The notes under the pieces are model-generated. The model did no database searches, had not been told where the DNA came from, and was given only the letters and a program-made list of their open reading frames with translations. 64,000 nucleotides of DNA from Pyrocephalus nanus (lineage: Eukaryota > Chordata > Aves > Passeriformes > Tyrannidae): positions 14,730,145-14,794,144 of the forward strand of contig CM076266.1 of the NCBI GenBank assembly GCA_038380795.1. Direction: 5' to 3'. Made by a program: the position numbers and the translations under genes. The stretch's first letter is position 1. Every line of letters begins with the position of its first letter. Below are positions 13,001 through 26,100 of the stretch, piece by piece.

Positions 13001-16000
13001 CCCAGAGCCCACTGAGCCCTCTGCCTGCTACTTATTTATTTATCTTGTGAAGATGAGCCTGGAGAGTTTCATCCTTCAGCTCTTCCTGTGCCCTTGAGGG
13101 AGGAGATAATGGAAGACCTGGCAGGAGATGCAGATGCTCATCAGCCCAGGAATCCCACCACCTTTGGAGAGCTCCCTGGGAGGGGACCCCACTGGTATCA
13201 ATAAACATTTATCAGCACTACATCATTAGTCCATTTGCTTTTCAAAATAAAGAACATGAACATAAATAAAGCCAGGAAAAGTGTACATATAAAATTTGCA
13301 GGAAGCACTGAAGACTTGGAGTAGCATCTTTCCTGTACTAGTGAGTTTCCTTCTGCATAAACACAACAATAAATAAGAAGTACTTCAACTAGCAGCTATA
13401 AATAGCGTCTCGTGCGCACACTCAGATGATTTACGCCCTTGTCCTGAAGTGATTGGGCTGGAATGAGTTGCAGCCTGTTCCTCTTCCTACATGGCAGGAG
13501 TTCTCCATTACCTAAGCTTCATTGTTTTTTGCACTTTTAATTCTAGGGCTTCATGCATGGCTTGTTTGCTGCTCAGTTCCTTCCTGTGTCCAGCTTCCCT
13601 CCGTGCCAGCACTCCCAGCAGTGGAGATGACACCTGATGGTGGGTTGATCAATGGCTGGTTTCCTTCCTCTGAACTCACCCTGTCCCACACACACCACAG
13701 CCCATCAGCTTCACAGATGTTCCCACTTGTTTTGTTTTCAGGGAATATTTGAAAACATTTCTAATCCACCAGCGACTGGAAGAAGGTAATTTGTGCCTGA
13801 AGCAACTGTGCTGATTTTATTCATATGCATCCTATTGTGGAGGGACACATACACATATACTGTACACACTCTTTTCACAGTTGTGCATGTGTATATGTTT
13901 TCTCATGCAAATAACATGTTTCTTCTATTGGTTTCTGTTGGTATGAAACAGTATTTTTTGAGACAGGAAAAATTGCATAGTACCAGCAAGAAAATTGTAT
14001 TATTTGAATTGTTATGGAAAAGGCACTAATAGAAATTTCCCTTGAGAAAATACATGGCACACCTGAGATTTCTCCCTACATTAATGAACACATCAATGAG
14101 TCTTGATTATACGAATTTCTAATTGAGAAGATACAGTATAACTCCCCTTGCTATCATAGCTGTAGAATTGCATTTTCTTTCTTTAAAGCTTTCCTGACAC
14201 CTCAACTAAACGGAGACCAGAGAAAGAAAACTATCTTAGTAAAATAAACCACTGTCCCAGAGCAGGAATTCACAGACTTTGTAATCTGATGTGCCAGTTC
14301 TCACCTTTTTGAACTGCAGCTCCACAGATGAATGCCATCTCCTCTGCAACCCACATGTTGCTGGAGGTGATTCAAAGACATATGGGGAGTGAGAGCCTGT
14401 TAAAAGGAGCAGACAGCACAGCTTCTGCTGAGGGCCAGACACACGCCAAATGAGAATGATGTACAAATAAAGTCAAAATGTGCTCTCTTAGCCCTCTCCT
14501 CTGTCAGCTTTGGCAATTCCCACAGGCAAACACAGAGTCACAACCACTGGGGGAGAACTGGACAAGGAGAATTCATCCACTGCTTTGATATTTCCTGTAG
14601 GCAGATACAGAGGCAGACCTCTCAGTTTATCCCTGTGAAGATTCCCACTGCTCAAGCAGCAGTAACAATTGCAAAGAGGATATGCCTGTGCTAAGGCTCC
14701 TCACAGCTGCAGGGTGCTGCTGAAGGGCTGGAGGCACTCCCACTCATAATGACTATTTGCCTGCAGCTGGATTATGCACATGGTTGCTTCCAATGTCCAC
14801 AAAAGGTTGAAGAATGCAGAGAAAACAGCTCAGACAATTGTTTATTTGTTTTCAAAAAAGGAAAAGAAAGAGACTCTCTCAGTGGAAAGCATCAATTTAT
14901 GGCCAAGTTCAAGTATTTGGGACTAGAATAAGTGGTGGCTCCACCAAAGGAGATGAATGCTTGTATGTCCTGCCAGGCTGGGCCATGACACCACCTCGTG
15001 CTTCTGCCTCACCACAAGTGGCAGAAGAGCCTCTCCCCGAGTTCAGTTCAACAGAATTAGGGTCTCAACCTCTTTGTGCATCTGTCAGTAGAGGGCAATG
15101 TAGTTACAAATAACTGACCACACCCAGCAGAAGGCATAGACCTTACCTAGTATTTTATATTGCCGTGTATGACCTAACAGTGTATCCTGCTGTTATGTGC
15201 CGTGTTTAACATACCAGCAACACTGTGTCATGCAGCTGATACTAGAATTAAGGTCTAGGGTATTTGTTTATGAAGGCAGGTTCCCTTGTGATCACTGCTA
15301 TTTGTGGCAGGGGGAAAGGAGGGGACACAGCACTGGAATGGGTTTCCAGTGGGCGTTTGTTTACTGTACTTTAGATGCACTGGTTTATCAGCCCAGGGAA
15401 TAAGTTATAGCTTCCCAGCCTGCCTGTCTGGTTACAAATTCCAGTCTGTTCCTCCAGGCTGAATACAGAGAGCAGCTGGCTGAAGCTAAATGAATAACAC
15501 TGCCTCACAAAACAATAGTGCTGGGCTCAACATGTTGCACAGACATCTATTTTGAGTTTCGATATTTAAAGACTAAGGAGGCATGACAGGCACATTTATG
15601 GGGCAGCAATTACCAGCAGCCTGCAGACTGTGCCTAGGATGTGAACAGATTAACACCTTCTTCCCTGCGTGTGTCAAATACTCCAGTAAAGAGTTCACCT
15701 TTACAAAGAAGTGTCTCTGAACAGTTGACAAGTCCTTCCACTTCCTGTACGTTCAGCGTTTGCCTGTTGGGTAACCTTAAGCAGAAAGTTTCTGTGCTAC
15801 AATCAATCTTATCTAGAATAAAGAGATGAAATGTGATGCTGTTATTTTACTCCATCCTATACCTTTCATCAGTGGGAAACAGCAGAAAGCTCTAACAAGT
15901 TTTTATAGCACAAAATTTTCTAATTTCATTCTGGAATAGTGAAGGTACTACTAAGAATATCCTTAGCCCATCAAGTGCCTCAATACTCAAAAGCAATCAT

Positions 16001-16831
16001 TGCTGTTTGAAAGATAATGGACTCTTACTTTTCAAGACAATCAGAGCTAGAACATAAAGAGATACCTAAGTCGCTTCTGGAGATACTTCAACTCTTTCTG
16101 TTTCATCATCTCACTACAGCTATGAATGTCTTCATATACCTATATTCCAGAAGGAGACTGGATTCCTATTTTGGGCAGAACTTGCTAACCTCTATTCACT
16201 TCAGATCAAGCTAAATGTGTGCAGAAGAGTGATTTGTAGAGCTTTGTGGCCTGAGCCTGCAAGTATGCACTGAAAAGCATAGCTCTCTGTCACGCCAGAC
16301 TGAAACACTCTCATGCAAGGCAGTGCAAGGATGAAGCTTTAAAATGCATTTGTTTTACAACTCTGTGTCATAAAACCATACACGAGCAGTCACAAGAACT
16401 TGCCTGAGGTTTTATAAGCTCATGGTAGCTTCAGGTGCTTGGAAGTTCTAAATTTTGACTATTCTCTTCAGAAAAAAAGGAAAAATACTCTCAATTAAAT
16501 GATGCTTAAGGGGAAAATTCAGTCTTTTTTAACAAGCTCACTGGCAGTGAGTTTAGAGAAAGCTCTAGATTATTGTGGGAGGCTACACTGTAATCTAGGT
16601 TTAGGGGTTGAAATATAAATGAAAATTGGTTAAGAAAGCTTCTGGACTTGTCTCCAGCTAATTAGCAATGTGGACTGGCCTGCAGGTAGTTTATGCACTG
16701 ATGCATTAGTAGTTTCATGACAAGAAACTAAAAGCAAAGATATTGGGACAGCTTGATAAAAGAATGCTAGGAAATCTTAAACAGCTATTCATGCATGAGG
16801 AGACCAGTTCAACAGTTATCCTGGACAGTGC
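10079..16831. other. Intergenic, no gene recognised
   Basis: Non-coding sequence that includes the short tandem repeat at 12729-12768. The longest open frames (126 codons at 10551-10931, 160 codons at 12429-12911) have no recognisable domain and sit among frames of similar size on the other strand. An AT-rich stretch with many AATAAA-like words lies at 13195-13410. Confidence 0.55.
12729..12768. repeat. Two-copy 20-bp tandem repeat
   Basis: Two adjacent copies of TGCTACTCCCCATACCAGTG, the second with one A-to-G change. This is a minisatellite seed with only two units and no evidence of function. Confidence 0.9.
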
Positions 16832-17655
16832 CTCAGAAACACAGACTAAATTAGGTAGGAAGGGACCTCTGGATATCATCTTGTCAACCTGCTGTTCAGT
16901 AAGGGGTCAACTACAGCAAGTTGTTCAGGGTTTTTACCATCTGGGTTTTGAACATCTACAAGGATGGAGACTCCACAACCTCCCTGGGAAAACTGTTGCA
17001 GCGTCAGGACTCTCTTCTGTCCTGCTGATGAAAAATGTTTTCCCACTACCTAATTTGAATTTCCCATGTTCCAGCTGGTGGCTATTGCCCATTGCTGTGT
17101 ACCACTGAAGAGTCTGACTCCATCTGCCCTTTTGGGGAGCCTGTCCTGAAAGCTTCCCTTTTCCATGCTGAACAAGCCCAGCTCAGTCTCTCCCCTTACA
17201 TTGTCTGCTCCAACCTCCTCACTATCTCCATGGCCTCCTCTGGACTCAATCCTGTTTGTTGATGTGCTGTAGAACCCAAAAGTGGATGCAGTGCTTCAGA
17301 TACACTCTTGGACCCCTCGGCCTACCGTCTGTGTTTCATGCTCACATAGCTCAATGTGGAGTTGGCTGCCTTTGCTGCAGGGCACACTGCTGCCTCATGT
17401 CCCACGTTTGGTCCACCAGGACTTCCAGATCCTTTTCTACCAAACTGCTGTCTGTCTGCCTGACCCTCACCTGTCCTCCTGTGTGGGGTTTTTCCACCCT
17501 AGGTAGAGGACTTAGTGTTTGTCTTTGTTGAGTTTCATGAGATTATTCTCAGTTCATTTATCCAGGTTGTTAAGTTAGCCCTGGACTGCAGCAGCTCTGT
17601 CCTCCAGCATGTAAATGATCCCTCCCATTTCTGTACCCTGCAAACTGCAGGGGAT
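16832..17655 (-). mobile_element. CR1 LINE fragment, about 0.8 kb
   Basis: The plus strand is the reverse complement of a CR1 3' end. It begins with 'acacagactaaattagg' and 'ggaagggacctctgg', the complement of the CR1 3' UTR terminus. It then runs through 'gatggagactccacaacctc', 'atgctgaacaagcccagct', 'gtttggtccaccagg' and 'gttgagtttcatgagatt' to 'ctgtaccctgcaaact'. All are CR1 landmarks in order, so sense is minus, the 3' end is at about 16832 and the 5'-truncated end is near 17655. Reading frames are broken throughout. The end coordinates are estimates. Confidence 0.88.
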
Positions 17656-18290
17656 AGAAATAGGAAGTAATTAGTGAGACAACGTGCATCCAAGCCTGAG
17701 ATCTTATCTGCACAACACAGTGTAGCAGCAGCCATGCACCGATCTCCTGCGAGTCAGCTGTGAGGACAGACACAGCACCTGGCAGTGCCAGCTCCACGGC
17801 TACAAGCTGTCCTGACACTTGCAGATGGCCTTTCTGGGTGCTCGTCGTGTTTAAGACAGACAGAAGTGTAGGACCACTGTGACTGAACGTCTGGGGAATG
17901 TGTTCTGCTCTATCTGAAGGATTTATTGTTGCAATAATGTAATATTAGGACAGTAATCAGGAGACAAGATGCCATTATACTTGCTATCAATCCTTTTGCC
18001 ATCAGACTGCATTGCAAAATTTTTAATAACCATGGGCATGGGAAATAAGAATCCCTAATTGAGCTGACAGTTTTCCCTGGTTTCAGCAGTTCCCTGTACC
18101 ATTTTTTATCCTGATTTTGGGTGTTTTTGCTGGGACCAATTCTGTCCTCCACTGACAAAGTTGCAGCTGGTCCAAATTGAATGGGTTAAAAACTCTGTTC
18201 TTATCTCTGACAATGTTTTAGCTCTCTGAATACTTTGGCAGGGCTATGTCTTCAGTTTGAATGTGATCTAATAAAAGTCACAGTATCTAG

Positions 18291-18392
18291 ACGGTGAAGC
18301 AAGCCGCACATGGAACACACCGAGCCCGAGATCTGCTCCCCGCCTCCACGACTCAGCGGTTCCGCACAGGTCCTCACCGCAGCCTCCTGCCC
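18291..18392. other. CpG-dense patch
   Basis: About ten CpG dinucleotides fall in roughly 100 bp, while flanking kilobases have very few. The patch is far below the usual length of a CpG island, and no TATA box, first exon or open frame is attached to it. It could be a small regulatory element, an alternative first exon of an unannotated RNA, or a relic of a GC-rich insertion. Confidence 0.5.
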
Positions 18393-19082
18393 GGATGATT
18401 GGGAATGGCTCTTTGTGTCCCATGGAAGATACCAAACCTCTCCTTGTATAAGGGAGAGCCCTCAGGCAAGAACAAACCACTTATCCTCAGCTCATGCAAA
18501 TGTTACTCAACACAAAAGGTTACGCTGTTTCCCAGGGGTGTGATTACCATCAGTTACCATTCCGTTAGTTAGACAACTTAAGTCTCCTCTCTAAACACTG
18601 AGTTTTGGCAGTGCCGGCCACACAGGGCTCCCAACTTCACCCTGCAGTGTGCACAGAACTCCCTGAATCTGTACTAACTCCTGCTGCAAGACCTGAGGAA
18701 CCACTTGGCATTGCTTACTTATAAATAGCACACACCTAATCCAAATGCCAAATTAAATTAAATTTAAAATATTCTCGCAGTTTACACCTGGTTTCCTGGT
18801 AATGGCAGCTAACAGTTACATCAGTAAATATTCTTTTTCTCCACCAAAGGTGTCCCCTCCAGGGGAAATCTTGCAGAACTGTTTGCTCCAAGCAAGCATG
18901 ACTGGGTCTGGGGACACTCTCTGTCTCTGCCTCACTCATGCCAAGTCTGCCACACAAGGAGGCCACCTTTGAATCCTGCTGACTTTTTGTTTCCCCAAAG
19001 AGGTATACTAAGTTTGGTGTTTTTGCATCATGCACAAAGTGCCAGCTTTTTGAAATTTTAAATATTAAAAAAAACCAACCCA

Positions 19083-19101
19083 ACACACACACACACACAC
19101 A
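19083..19101. repeat. (AC)n microsatellite
   Basis: Nine AC dinucleotide units, followed by a short A run. A simple-sequence repeat with no further context. Confidence 0.95.
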
Positions 19102-19407
19102 AAAAGATAAAAGACCCCTCTTGCATTTTTCAGAAGTGCTGGCAGAGTGTATACTGGGCACTTCTGAAAACACAAACTGATATTTATTCAAAATGTATTA
19201 TAGGTCTTTAACAAAAATCTTTCATTTTCTCAGTAATGCTGAATACAGAGATTGATGACACAACATTACAGTTTAAGGATTGCTGCATAATTGTTTCCAT
19301 ATAATAATATGACAAAAGGTGCTGCTTTTTTTAGCACCTAACTGTGGTCTAAAAGGCAACCTTGTCCTCCAAGGAACTGCTGCAGGAGAAAACAGCTACT
19401 GCCATAC

Positions 19408-19454
19408 ATGTGGCTCAGTAGGTAGAGCCTTTGGCTGAGCAATTTTGTTCAGCC
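19408..19454 (+). repeat. tRNA-like relic (possible SINE head)
   Basis: The word TGGCTCAGTAGG at 19411-19422, within 'tggctcagtaggtagagc', matches a Pol III A box and the D-arm of a tRNA. About 35 nt on lies 'tgttcagccc', a poor B box. Between them 19433-19454 folds into a hairpin (GGCTGA paired with TCAGCC, extendable by a few pairs). No acceptor stem or proper TPsiC arm is present, so this is not a functional tRNA. It may be the decayed head of a tRNA-derived SINE, or chance. Confidence 0.25.
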
Positions 19455-22400
19455 CAGGCTGCCACAGCTTCCTTTGCAAAGTTGGATAGTCCAGAAATTT
19501 GCTGGACAATCAAAACTGTTAGTAAGTGTGAACAGTGAACCACCTGGGCTGTACTCCAATAGGTTTCCTCAAAACAGGAAGAAAACTTTGAAAATTCTGG
19601 ATAATTCATTTTTGTATTTAAAAAAAGTAATCACTTTTCATTTTTATTTAACCTGTAATTCTGTTTATAATAATGGTAAGGGCAGGTAAGTCAGGGAAAA
19701 AAAGGAAACAAAACAAACCTTTATCTCTGGCCTGAGGAAATGTTTGCGGGTTCACTTTTTTAACAGTTTTGTCTGACAGATAAAAAAACCCCATTATTCA
19801 CACTGCTCTTTTCAGGATCTCTCAGCCTACATGTCCCATATGGCAAGGTTTATGCTTTGAGATGCAATAAATATAAAATATTTGATGCAATTTTGAGGTG
19901 GGGGGAGGAAAGAAAGACTAAGCAAGTGTTTATAATTCAGGTTCTGGTTAACTCATGTTAAAAAAGAAGACTTTGAAAACCACTGTGGAGGCAGAATTTA
20001 ATGTGTCTAACTGAGAACTATATCTCCTAGCAAGTTGGAACTGAGTAAGAGGCACTAAAAACAGCCTTCACAAGCTCTATAAAGCCCTTGTTCAGTTCCT
20101 TTCTGCTGGTGGTGATGTGCCTTTTTCTCAGTGGTGTGGAAGCTGTGCCAAAAACTGTATCCCTGTAAACAGGACTTGACTTCATCGCTTTGGAAATGAT
20201 AAAATAGCAGTAACACTCGGAAATGACAGGCAGAGTTATGAATAACAGGGATAAAATATTAATCACTTGCAAATTGCCTATTATTTGCTGGGCATTGTGT
20301 AAAAATAGAGAAGCTGCCTGTTCCGACAAGAGCGTGAACCTTGTTTATTTTAGCCAGTAGCATGCAGCCAGACTGCTGTGGCTGAAGGGTGAACCACTGC
20401 TTTCATCTGCACTTCTCACCAGCAGACCTACACATTAAAAGCTGCTGCCTAAACAGCAGAGCCACCCAGTAGGAAGGATGAAAGGGAAACCAGGATTTTG
20501 AAAACGGTCTTTCTATTCCTTGCTCTTACCTCAGAGACTGTGGGCAAGCTGAAGGCTCATGTTCCCCATCTTCTAAAGACTGGTGACAGCACTTTGCTAC
20601 CCTACAAGGATGATGAAGATACGTACATTTAATACTCTGAGACTCTCTGGCACTAAAAAGAGAGAAGAGTCCTAAACGGATACAGAGTAGACAGGCTGCC
20701 CTGGAAAGGAATGAGTGAGGAATGTGGCTCAGTATTTGCAAATTAGAGTTGACACTTTTTTAGGACTTAGTATTTTCTGGCAATGATAAAGCTCTCAAAG
20801 GAACAGACCTTACAGTCTCTTGCAAATCACGCAGTGAAGCAGATGTCATATTTCTGATACTTTAGTCCATTACATTTATTTTTGGAACTCTAAAAATTCC
20901 TAAATCCTCCAAATCTAGACTGAACATCCTATCTGTGTTGTAGGATAAATATGCATAGCTGAAACCCTGGTTATGACTGTCAATACTAACTAGAGAACTC
21001 TAATGTGCTTACATTTAAGCCCACTTAATTTGCAGAAAGCTATTCAGGTGCTGTCAGTCAAGCTGGGAATTTGAAGAATATTTAAGTTGTTGATTAAGTA
21101 CTTAACATTAGAGGTTAATGCAAAATTGTCTGTCCTACTTTTCTTGTGGTTATATGGTGACCTGTATAAATACTGGAGTTCTGTCTCATCCCTTCCACCA
21201 CTATCAGATCCATACCACCCCAAATTAGCCAGGACTAGGGGTGATATAAATGTGCATTCCCATGTCAGACTGCCCACTATCAGCTCTCTTGTGCTGCTCA
21301 TTTACTCTCACTGATGAGATTCAGATATTCATTAGTTGTGCATGTGAGACCCAAACGAGGCAGGAGGAAGAAGTAGAAAGTCCTCATAGCTGTTCCTCCT
21401 TCCATACTTACAGTGAGGTCTTCTTGCATGGGAAGGGAAAAGGTCAGTGAAGGTATGAATGGGAGCCTTGGAAGATGATTTTATTACACCTCCAAAGTGC
21501 TATGAGTCAAGGTGAAACTGGCAACATTAGATCCCTCCCTGCCCAAACCCACTTCCATCTGAGAAAATCCTGACCCTGTCATCATTTTGCACATGAAAGC
21601 AGGAAGGTGAAACTCTCTCCCCTCTAGAGACTGGGGATTTGTGTGCAGGACAGCGGGTCAACATCACAGAGCAGAATAGAGCATTTGTGCCGCCAGCACC
21701 AGAGCTTTCATGGTGAGGCTTTGATTTCTTTTTTCTTGAAGTCATACACTCTGCAACAAGGGTTTACAGGATGCTTTCAGCATAAAAATCCCTAAAATAT
21801 ATACAAAACTCCCCACTAACTTTCTAACCCTTCTTCTCATAGAGAAATGACAGAAAAGATGATCAAATGCCATGTAAGAGGCTTCAAATTCAAAAGTCTC
21901 CCATCCTTGTTGTGGTCTGTCGTAAAATCTTGTAATTCTAAGCAGATGGACAGGCTGAATGTAGAGGCTGCCAGCACTGCTTTGTTGAGCACACATAGGC
22001 CAGGGCAACTGTGTACTTCTGGAATTCCTCCAGCCACTGTGTTAGCAGAGCTGTGCTACAAAGCTCATGTGTAGGTGTGTTTCTTGTGAACTTCATGCAG
22101 GGAGGGAGAACTTAGATGCCCTCTGTCCTCACAGGTCTCACTTGAAGTGTTTGAGGCCAGGAACAGTTCATGTTTGCCTACTCCTGATGCTGTTTCAAGA
22201 GATGAAAAAGATGCAGTGGTTGAAACTCATCAACTGGTTGGAGCAGAGATGACCCATCCAGTGACAATGTCATCCACCTCCTCATATGGTCACAGAACAC
22301 AGCTCATCTTCTTCAACTTCTGACATGCCATTCCCATAGCTGCTGCAATTACTTGGTTTTGTATGTGACACCAGGGAAAAATGTCATTGATTTCTTGCTG

Positions 22401-23043
22401 GTTTTAATGGAGTTTAGCAGCTAAAAGAGAAATAGAACAAATTCTGCATCATCAGCCAGTTCTCACAGACAAGCACCAAATGGTCTTCAAACCATAACTG
22501 GGAAAGCAGCTGATAAAGATGATGTGTATAGACATATACATGGACTCGACATGATGGAGGAGTTCCTGGAACTATTTTGGGTTTAGAACTTTTGGGGTTA
22601 GCTGCACAAACCCTGTGTTTTTACAGAGTTACTTTCTCTACAGTTAAGGAAATCAGATTAACATTTGCCTATTTGACTCCTGGACTGTTAGGATGCACTG
22701 GGTGTTAAAATAACATATTCTTTAAACATGACACACATGCTTATAACTGGCCTAAAAAGGCAGGTCTAGCAAAAATAACAAAGGGAGTATGTACCTTTGT
22801 GATGGTTTGGTCCTAAATTTATATGGGAATTGAACTAAATGTTGTTCACTACAGTGTTAACAAAAAAAGCTCATGGCTTATCTCTAAGTGTTTTATTCCA
22901 GTATGTGTTCACTTCCCTGAGAGTTAGTTTTTTAACTGTATTCCCAGGGTAGTCAGGATGTTGGTAAATATTCATTGGCAAAAACATCCCCACATGACTG
23001 GAATTCACTCCCAGCAGGCATTAAATTGGAACAGAGGAACAAA

Positions 23044-23110
23044 GGATATGCCAGACTTGATCAGACCACTGGTCTGTCAAGCCTGGTACCCTGCCTCTGG
23101 CAGTGGCCCA
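23044..23110 (+). repeat. Possible ancient sauropsid interspersed repeat
   Basis: The stretch 'gatcagaccactggtctgtc', followed by 'ctggtaccctgcctctggcagtggcc' (split here at the natural block), resembles a sequence scattered widely in reptile and bird genomes ('gggtcagaccaaaggtcca', then 'cagtatcctgtct', then 'gacagtggcca'). I recognise it as an interspersed repeat but cannot name the family with certainty. It lies 24 bp before an A36 run. Confidence 0.45.
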
Positions 23111-23130
23111 CTCTTTATTCTCTAGACAAA

Positions 23131-23133
<3 letters not shown>

Positions 23134-23169
<36 letters not shown>
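23134..23169 (+). repeat. A36 homopolymer
   Basis: Thirty-six consecutive A residues, the longest homopolymer in the window. It sits just downstream of the interspersed-repeat fragment. No AATAAA lies immediately upstream and no target-site duplication was noticed. Confidence 0.93.
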
Positions 23170-23170
<1 letters not shown>

Positions 23171-26100
23171 CACCTGTCTGAAAATGCATCCCAGATACTT
23201 AACTCAGACTTACTACCTCATGTTGGAGTAGCTGGGATTAGAGTGACAGAGAATAAAATAACTTAATATGGTAATATTGCAGGGAATTATTGTATTCACT
23301 TTATTTTTACTGCACTTTATTGATCATTTCATTAGGGGAGACCTTACTTTAATATTTATGCAGTTCTGGGTTTCCCTGACACTTTTGAAAATGAGCTGGA
23401 GGCTTCTCGGGGTAGTTTTGTTGGTTACCGTTTCAGAAATCAATCAGATTTCACTGTGGCAGTTTGATACACAAAAACTACCTTTTACTTACAGCTCAAC
23501 AGTCCCTGGAGTTACCAGCTTGGGTGGCCTTGGCAGAAGTTGTTTGATTCCAACGACTAGGTTATGCTTTTATCATTGTAGTTTATCCCATAATAAGGCT
23601 TCATCAGGCCACCCTGCCCAGGACCCACTGTGGTGGCTCATGCACAGACCTATCTCAATTCTGACACCTCTTGCTCTCAAAGACTTTACTGTCCAGAATA
23701 GAACTTGTGGCAAGAGAATGAAACAGGTAAGCCAGCAGGGAAGGTGGAGGGTGGACTGGTACATTCAGCAGGATAAAATTATCAGGTTTCTCCCATACTG
23801 ATGCAATGACAGACCTGATCTGCTCCTTAAGTATGTGGTTTTATTGGCAGTGTCAGGAGAAAACTGAGGTTTCAATGACATAGAAGCTGAGTGATGACCT
23901 CAGGTATACTGCCTTCTGGAGAAGATCTGAGGCATACTGATGAAGGTGCTCATTGCCCAGGCTTGGGTGGCAAATAATAGAGGCTCTTAGCAAACCTTAG
24001 AGACCCACAGCCCTGTGTCCTTTATGGAGAACACACAAATAACACAAGTATGCTGTATCTTTGCATGCACGTGTGGAGGTTAAACGTCTTCAGATCTGTG
24101 AGCATGCAGAGCATCTCTGTTTCCAGGTGAACAAAAAGCATTGAGACATACTTCCTTCACATTTCGAATCCCCCTGCCTCAGGCCAGTCTCAAGCACTTC
24201 AACTGAGAAATCTTTGATCCCCACTGGGCTATATTACACACAGTATATGTGTCATGAAGTCCTTGCTTTTGTCCCTAATAAATTATAGCCATGTATGTCG
24301 TGTGCTCAGTGAAAGTTGTGTGTGTGAAAAGCAATGCTCACAGGAGACGGGTGTGGTGAACACCACTGGTGATGGGTGACTGACTGCCGAGGAAGGCAGG
24401 CATGGTAAAAGGACCAGTGCTTTGACCTTAAAAGCTGCTCTGAGCACGTCCAGTCTGTATGGGAAACTCAGTCAAGAATGGACATCTGTGTGTTCGGTCT
24501 GTTAACTTGTATTTGACAGCTTGGGTTTTGGCAGCCTGAAAAGATTAAAAAAAAAAAAAAAATGCAGCTCAGCCAAGGCTACCCTTGCACTAAAGCAGAT
24601 AGCTGCGAGGGGATTAGAGGTGGGAGGGAGGCTGAGACGCCAGACACAGCGGTAGTGGTGGACCCAAAGCTCTGTGAACAGCCACGCTGCTCACTTCTCC
24701 TCAGCTGGTAGCTTTTTGAGGATTTGAGCTGCCTGCCCTTGGGTGAGGGTTTGCAAAGTGCCTGTGTGGAAAACATTTCCATCTGCGTTTCTGCACACAG
24801 CTGCCAGAGAAGAGGAGCACGGCTCGGGAGTCCAGCAGCGCTCTGCACACCCTCTGGCATGCCCTGGGCTGAGCGGCTTCATCACCAGATCCAAGCTCTT
24901 CCCAGTGCTTTTAGAGCTGGCAGAGCTCTCACCCTGCCTCTGGGGAGCGCTTGCCCACTGAAGATAATTCCAAAGGGGAGCTCATGTACCTGACCGGCAT
25001 AGGGTATAAAACCGTCTGAGAAGAAAAATGTTGAGCCTCCGGTGGGTAACAAATGTTTGAATCTCTGTACCTGTGGTCTTATTTGCTGTTAAAGTTTTTT
25101 TTTATTTCATTGCCCTAAGAAGGGAATCAAGATTTTTGCCTGATTGAACCTGCAACAGGACAGAAGATTCAGAGAAAGGCATTTGTCAACTTTTTGCTGC
25201 TAGGAAGCCAAATGCCAAGAGAGAGAGATGCATGCAATACTCACGCCAAGACAATTATTAACCCTTGCAACTCTTAGGACTGTGTCAGAACAAAACTCTG
25301 TATAACGCTGAAGTATCTAATCGTTATATAGTAAGGTCAAAAGATTTTGCAGGCATTCTCCTCCCTCCATCAGCAAGAACCAAGAAGCTGAGACCACTGT
25401 GTTGATTTTGGAAAGGCGTATATCCTGGCAAAGAGGTACTTCCATGCAATGAGATAGGAGCTCAGAGTACTGTTGAATGTCACTCTGAAAAAATGTTGAT
25501 TTGCTGGAGGAGGCAACTGTTGCAACACCCAGCAATGTTGTCTTCTGCTGGTGCGATGAAGGCAGGAGCCAGCAGGAAGGCAGGGATCTGCAGGCTGCAC
25601 TGCTCCAGAAACTTACCCACTAGCTGAGCAGCAGCACTAGCTGAACCTTCCGGACCTCTGAGAGCCTGTGACCATTCTAGCTCAGGGTCATTTAGCAATA
25701 ACACCCGACAGAGAGGGCATGTCTTGCAAGGTAATATGTGATTGCAGATGTTTCGTGACCAAAAAATAATCCATTCAGTAAAGAGCAACAGGAAATGCCA
25801 ACCTAGTTGGACATTGCAATTAAACCATTTGTTGAAATTTGTGACTGGTAAGAGGGTAGGGTTACACTCCTAACATCTGTAATGCTTATAAGGAAGTATG
25901 GAATAGAAAAGCACCAGTCCTAGTCTCCGGCAAGGACTGCGAACATTTGGAACTATTTTTGATTATTTCTCTAGAACAGCATGCACAGCCCTTATGGAGT
26001 GCCCAAGCTGCCATGTGGCTTGTTCAGGGGAGTCGTGAGTGTCTGAGCAGACATATGGTGAGGCGAGGAACCAGCCGGTGCGGGTTGATGCAGACACTGC

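Larger units (their letters stand above)
17656..23043. other. Intergenic, no gene recognised
   Basis: Non-coding sequence holding the CpG-dense patch at 18291-18392, a short CA microsatellite at 19083-19101 and a tRNA-like relic at 19408-19454. A 151-codon open frame on the minus strand (18736-19191) crosses the CA repeat and has no domain. No exon was recognised. Confidence 0.55.

Noticed and set aside
16743..17531. Several overlapping open frames of 70-120 codons
   Set aside because: They lie antisense within a CR1 fragment whose sense is minus. They are shadows of the element.
18736..19191. 151-codon minus-strand open frame
   Set aside because: It reads through the CA microsatellite and has no recognisable domain.
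23268..23801. 177-codon plus-strand open frame with a hydrophobic N-terminus
   Set aside because: The hydrophobic start reflects T-rich DNA. No family resemblance, and the rest of the frame has no domain-like pattern.
24155..24180. 'tttcgaatcccc' considered as a tRNA B box
   Set aside because: No A box, acceptor stem or cloverleaf can be formed upstream.
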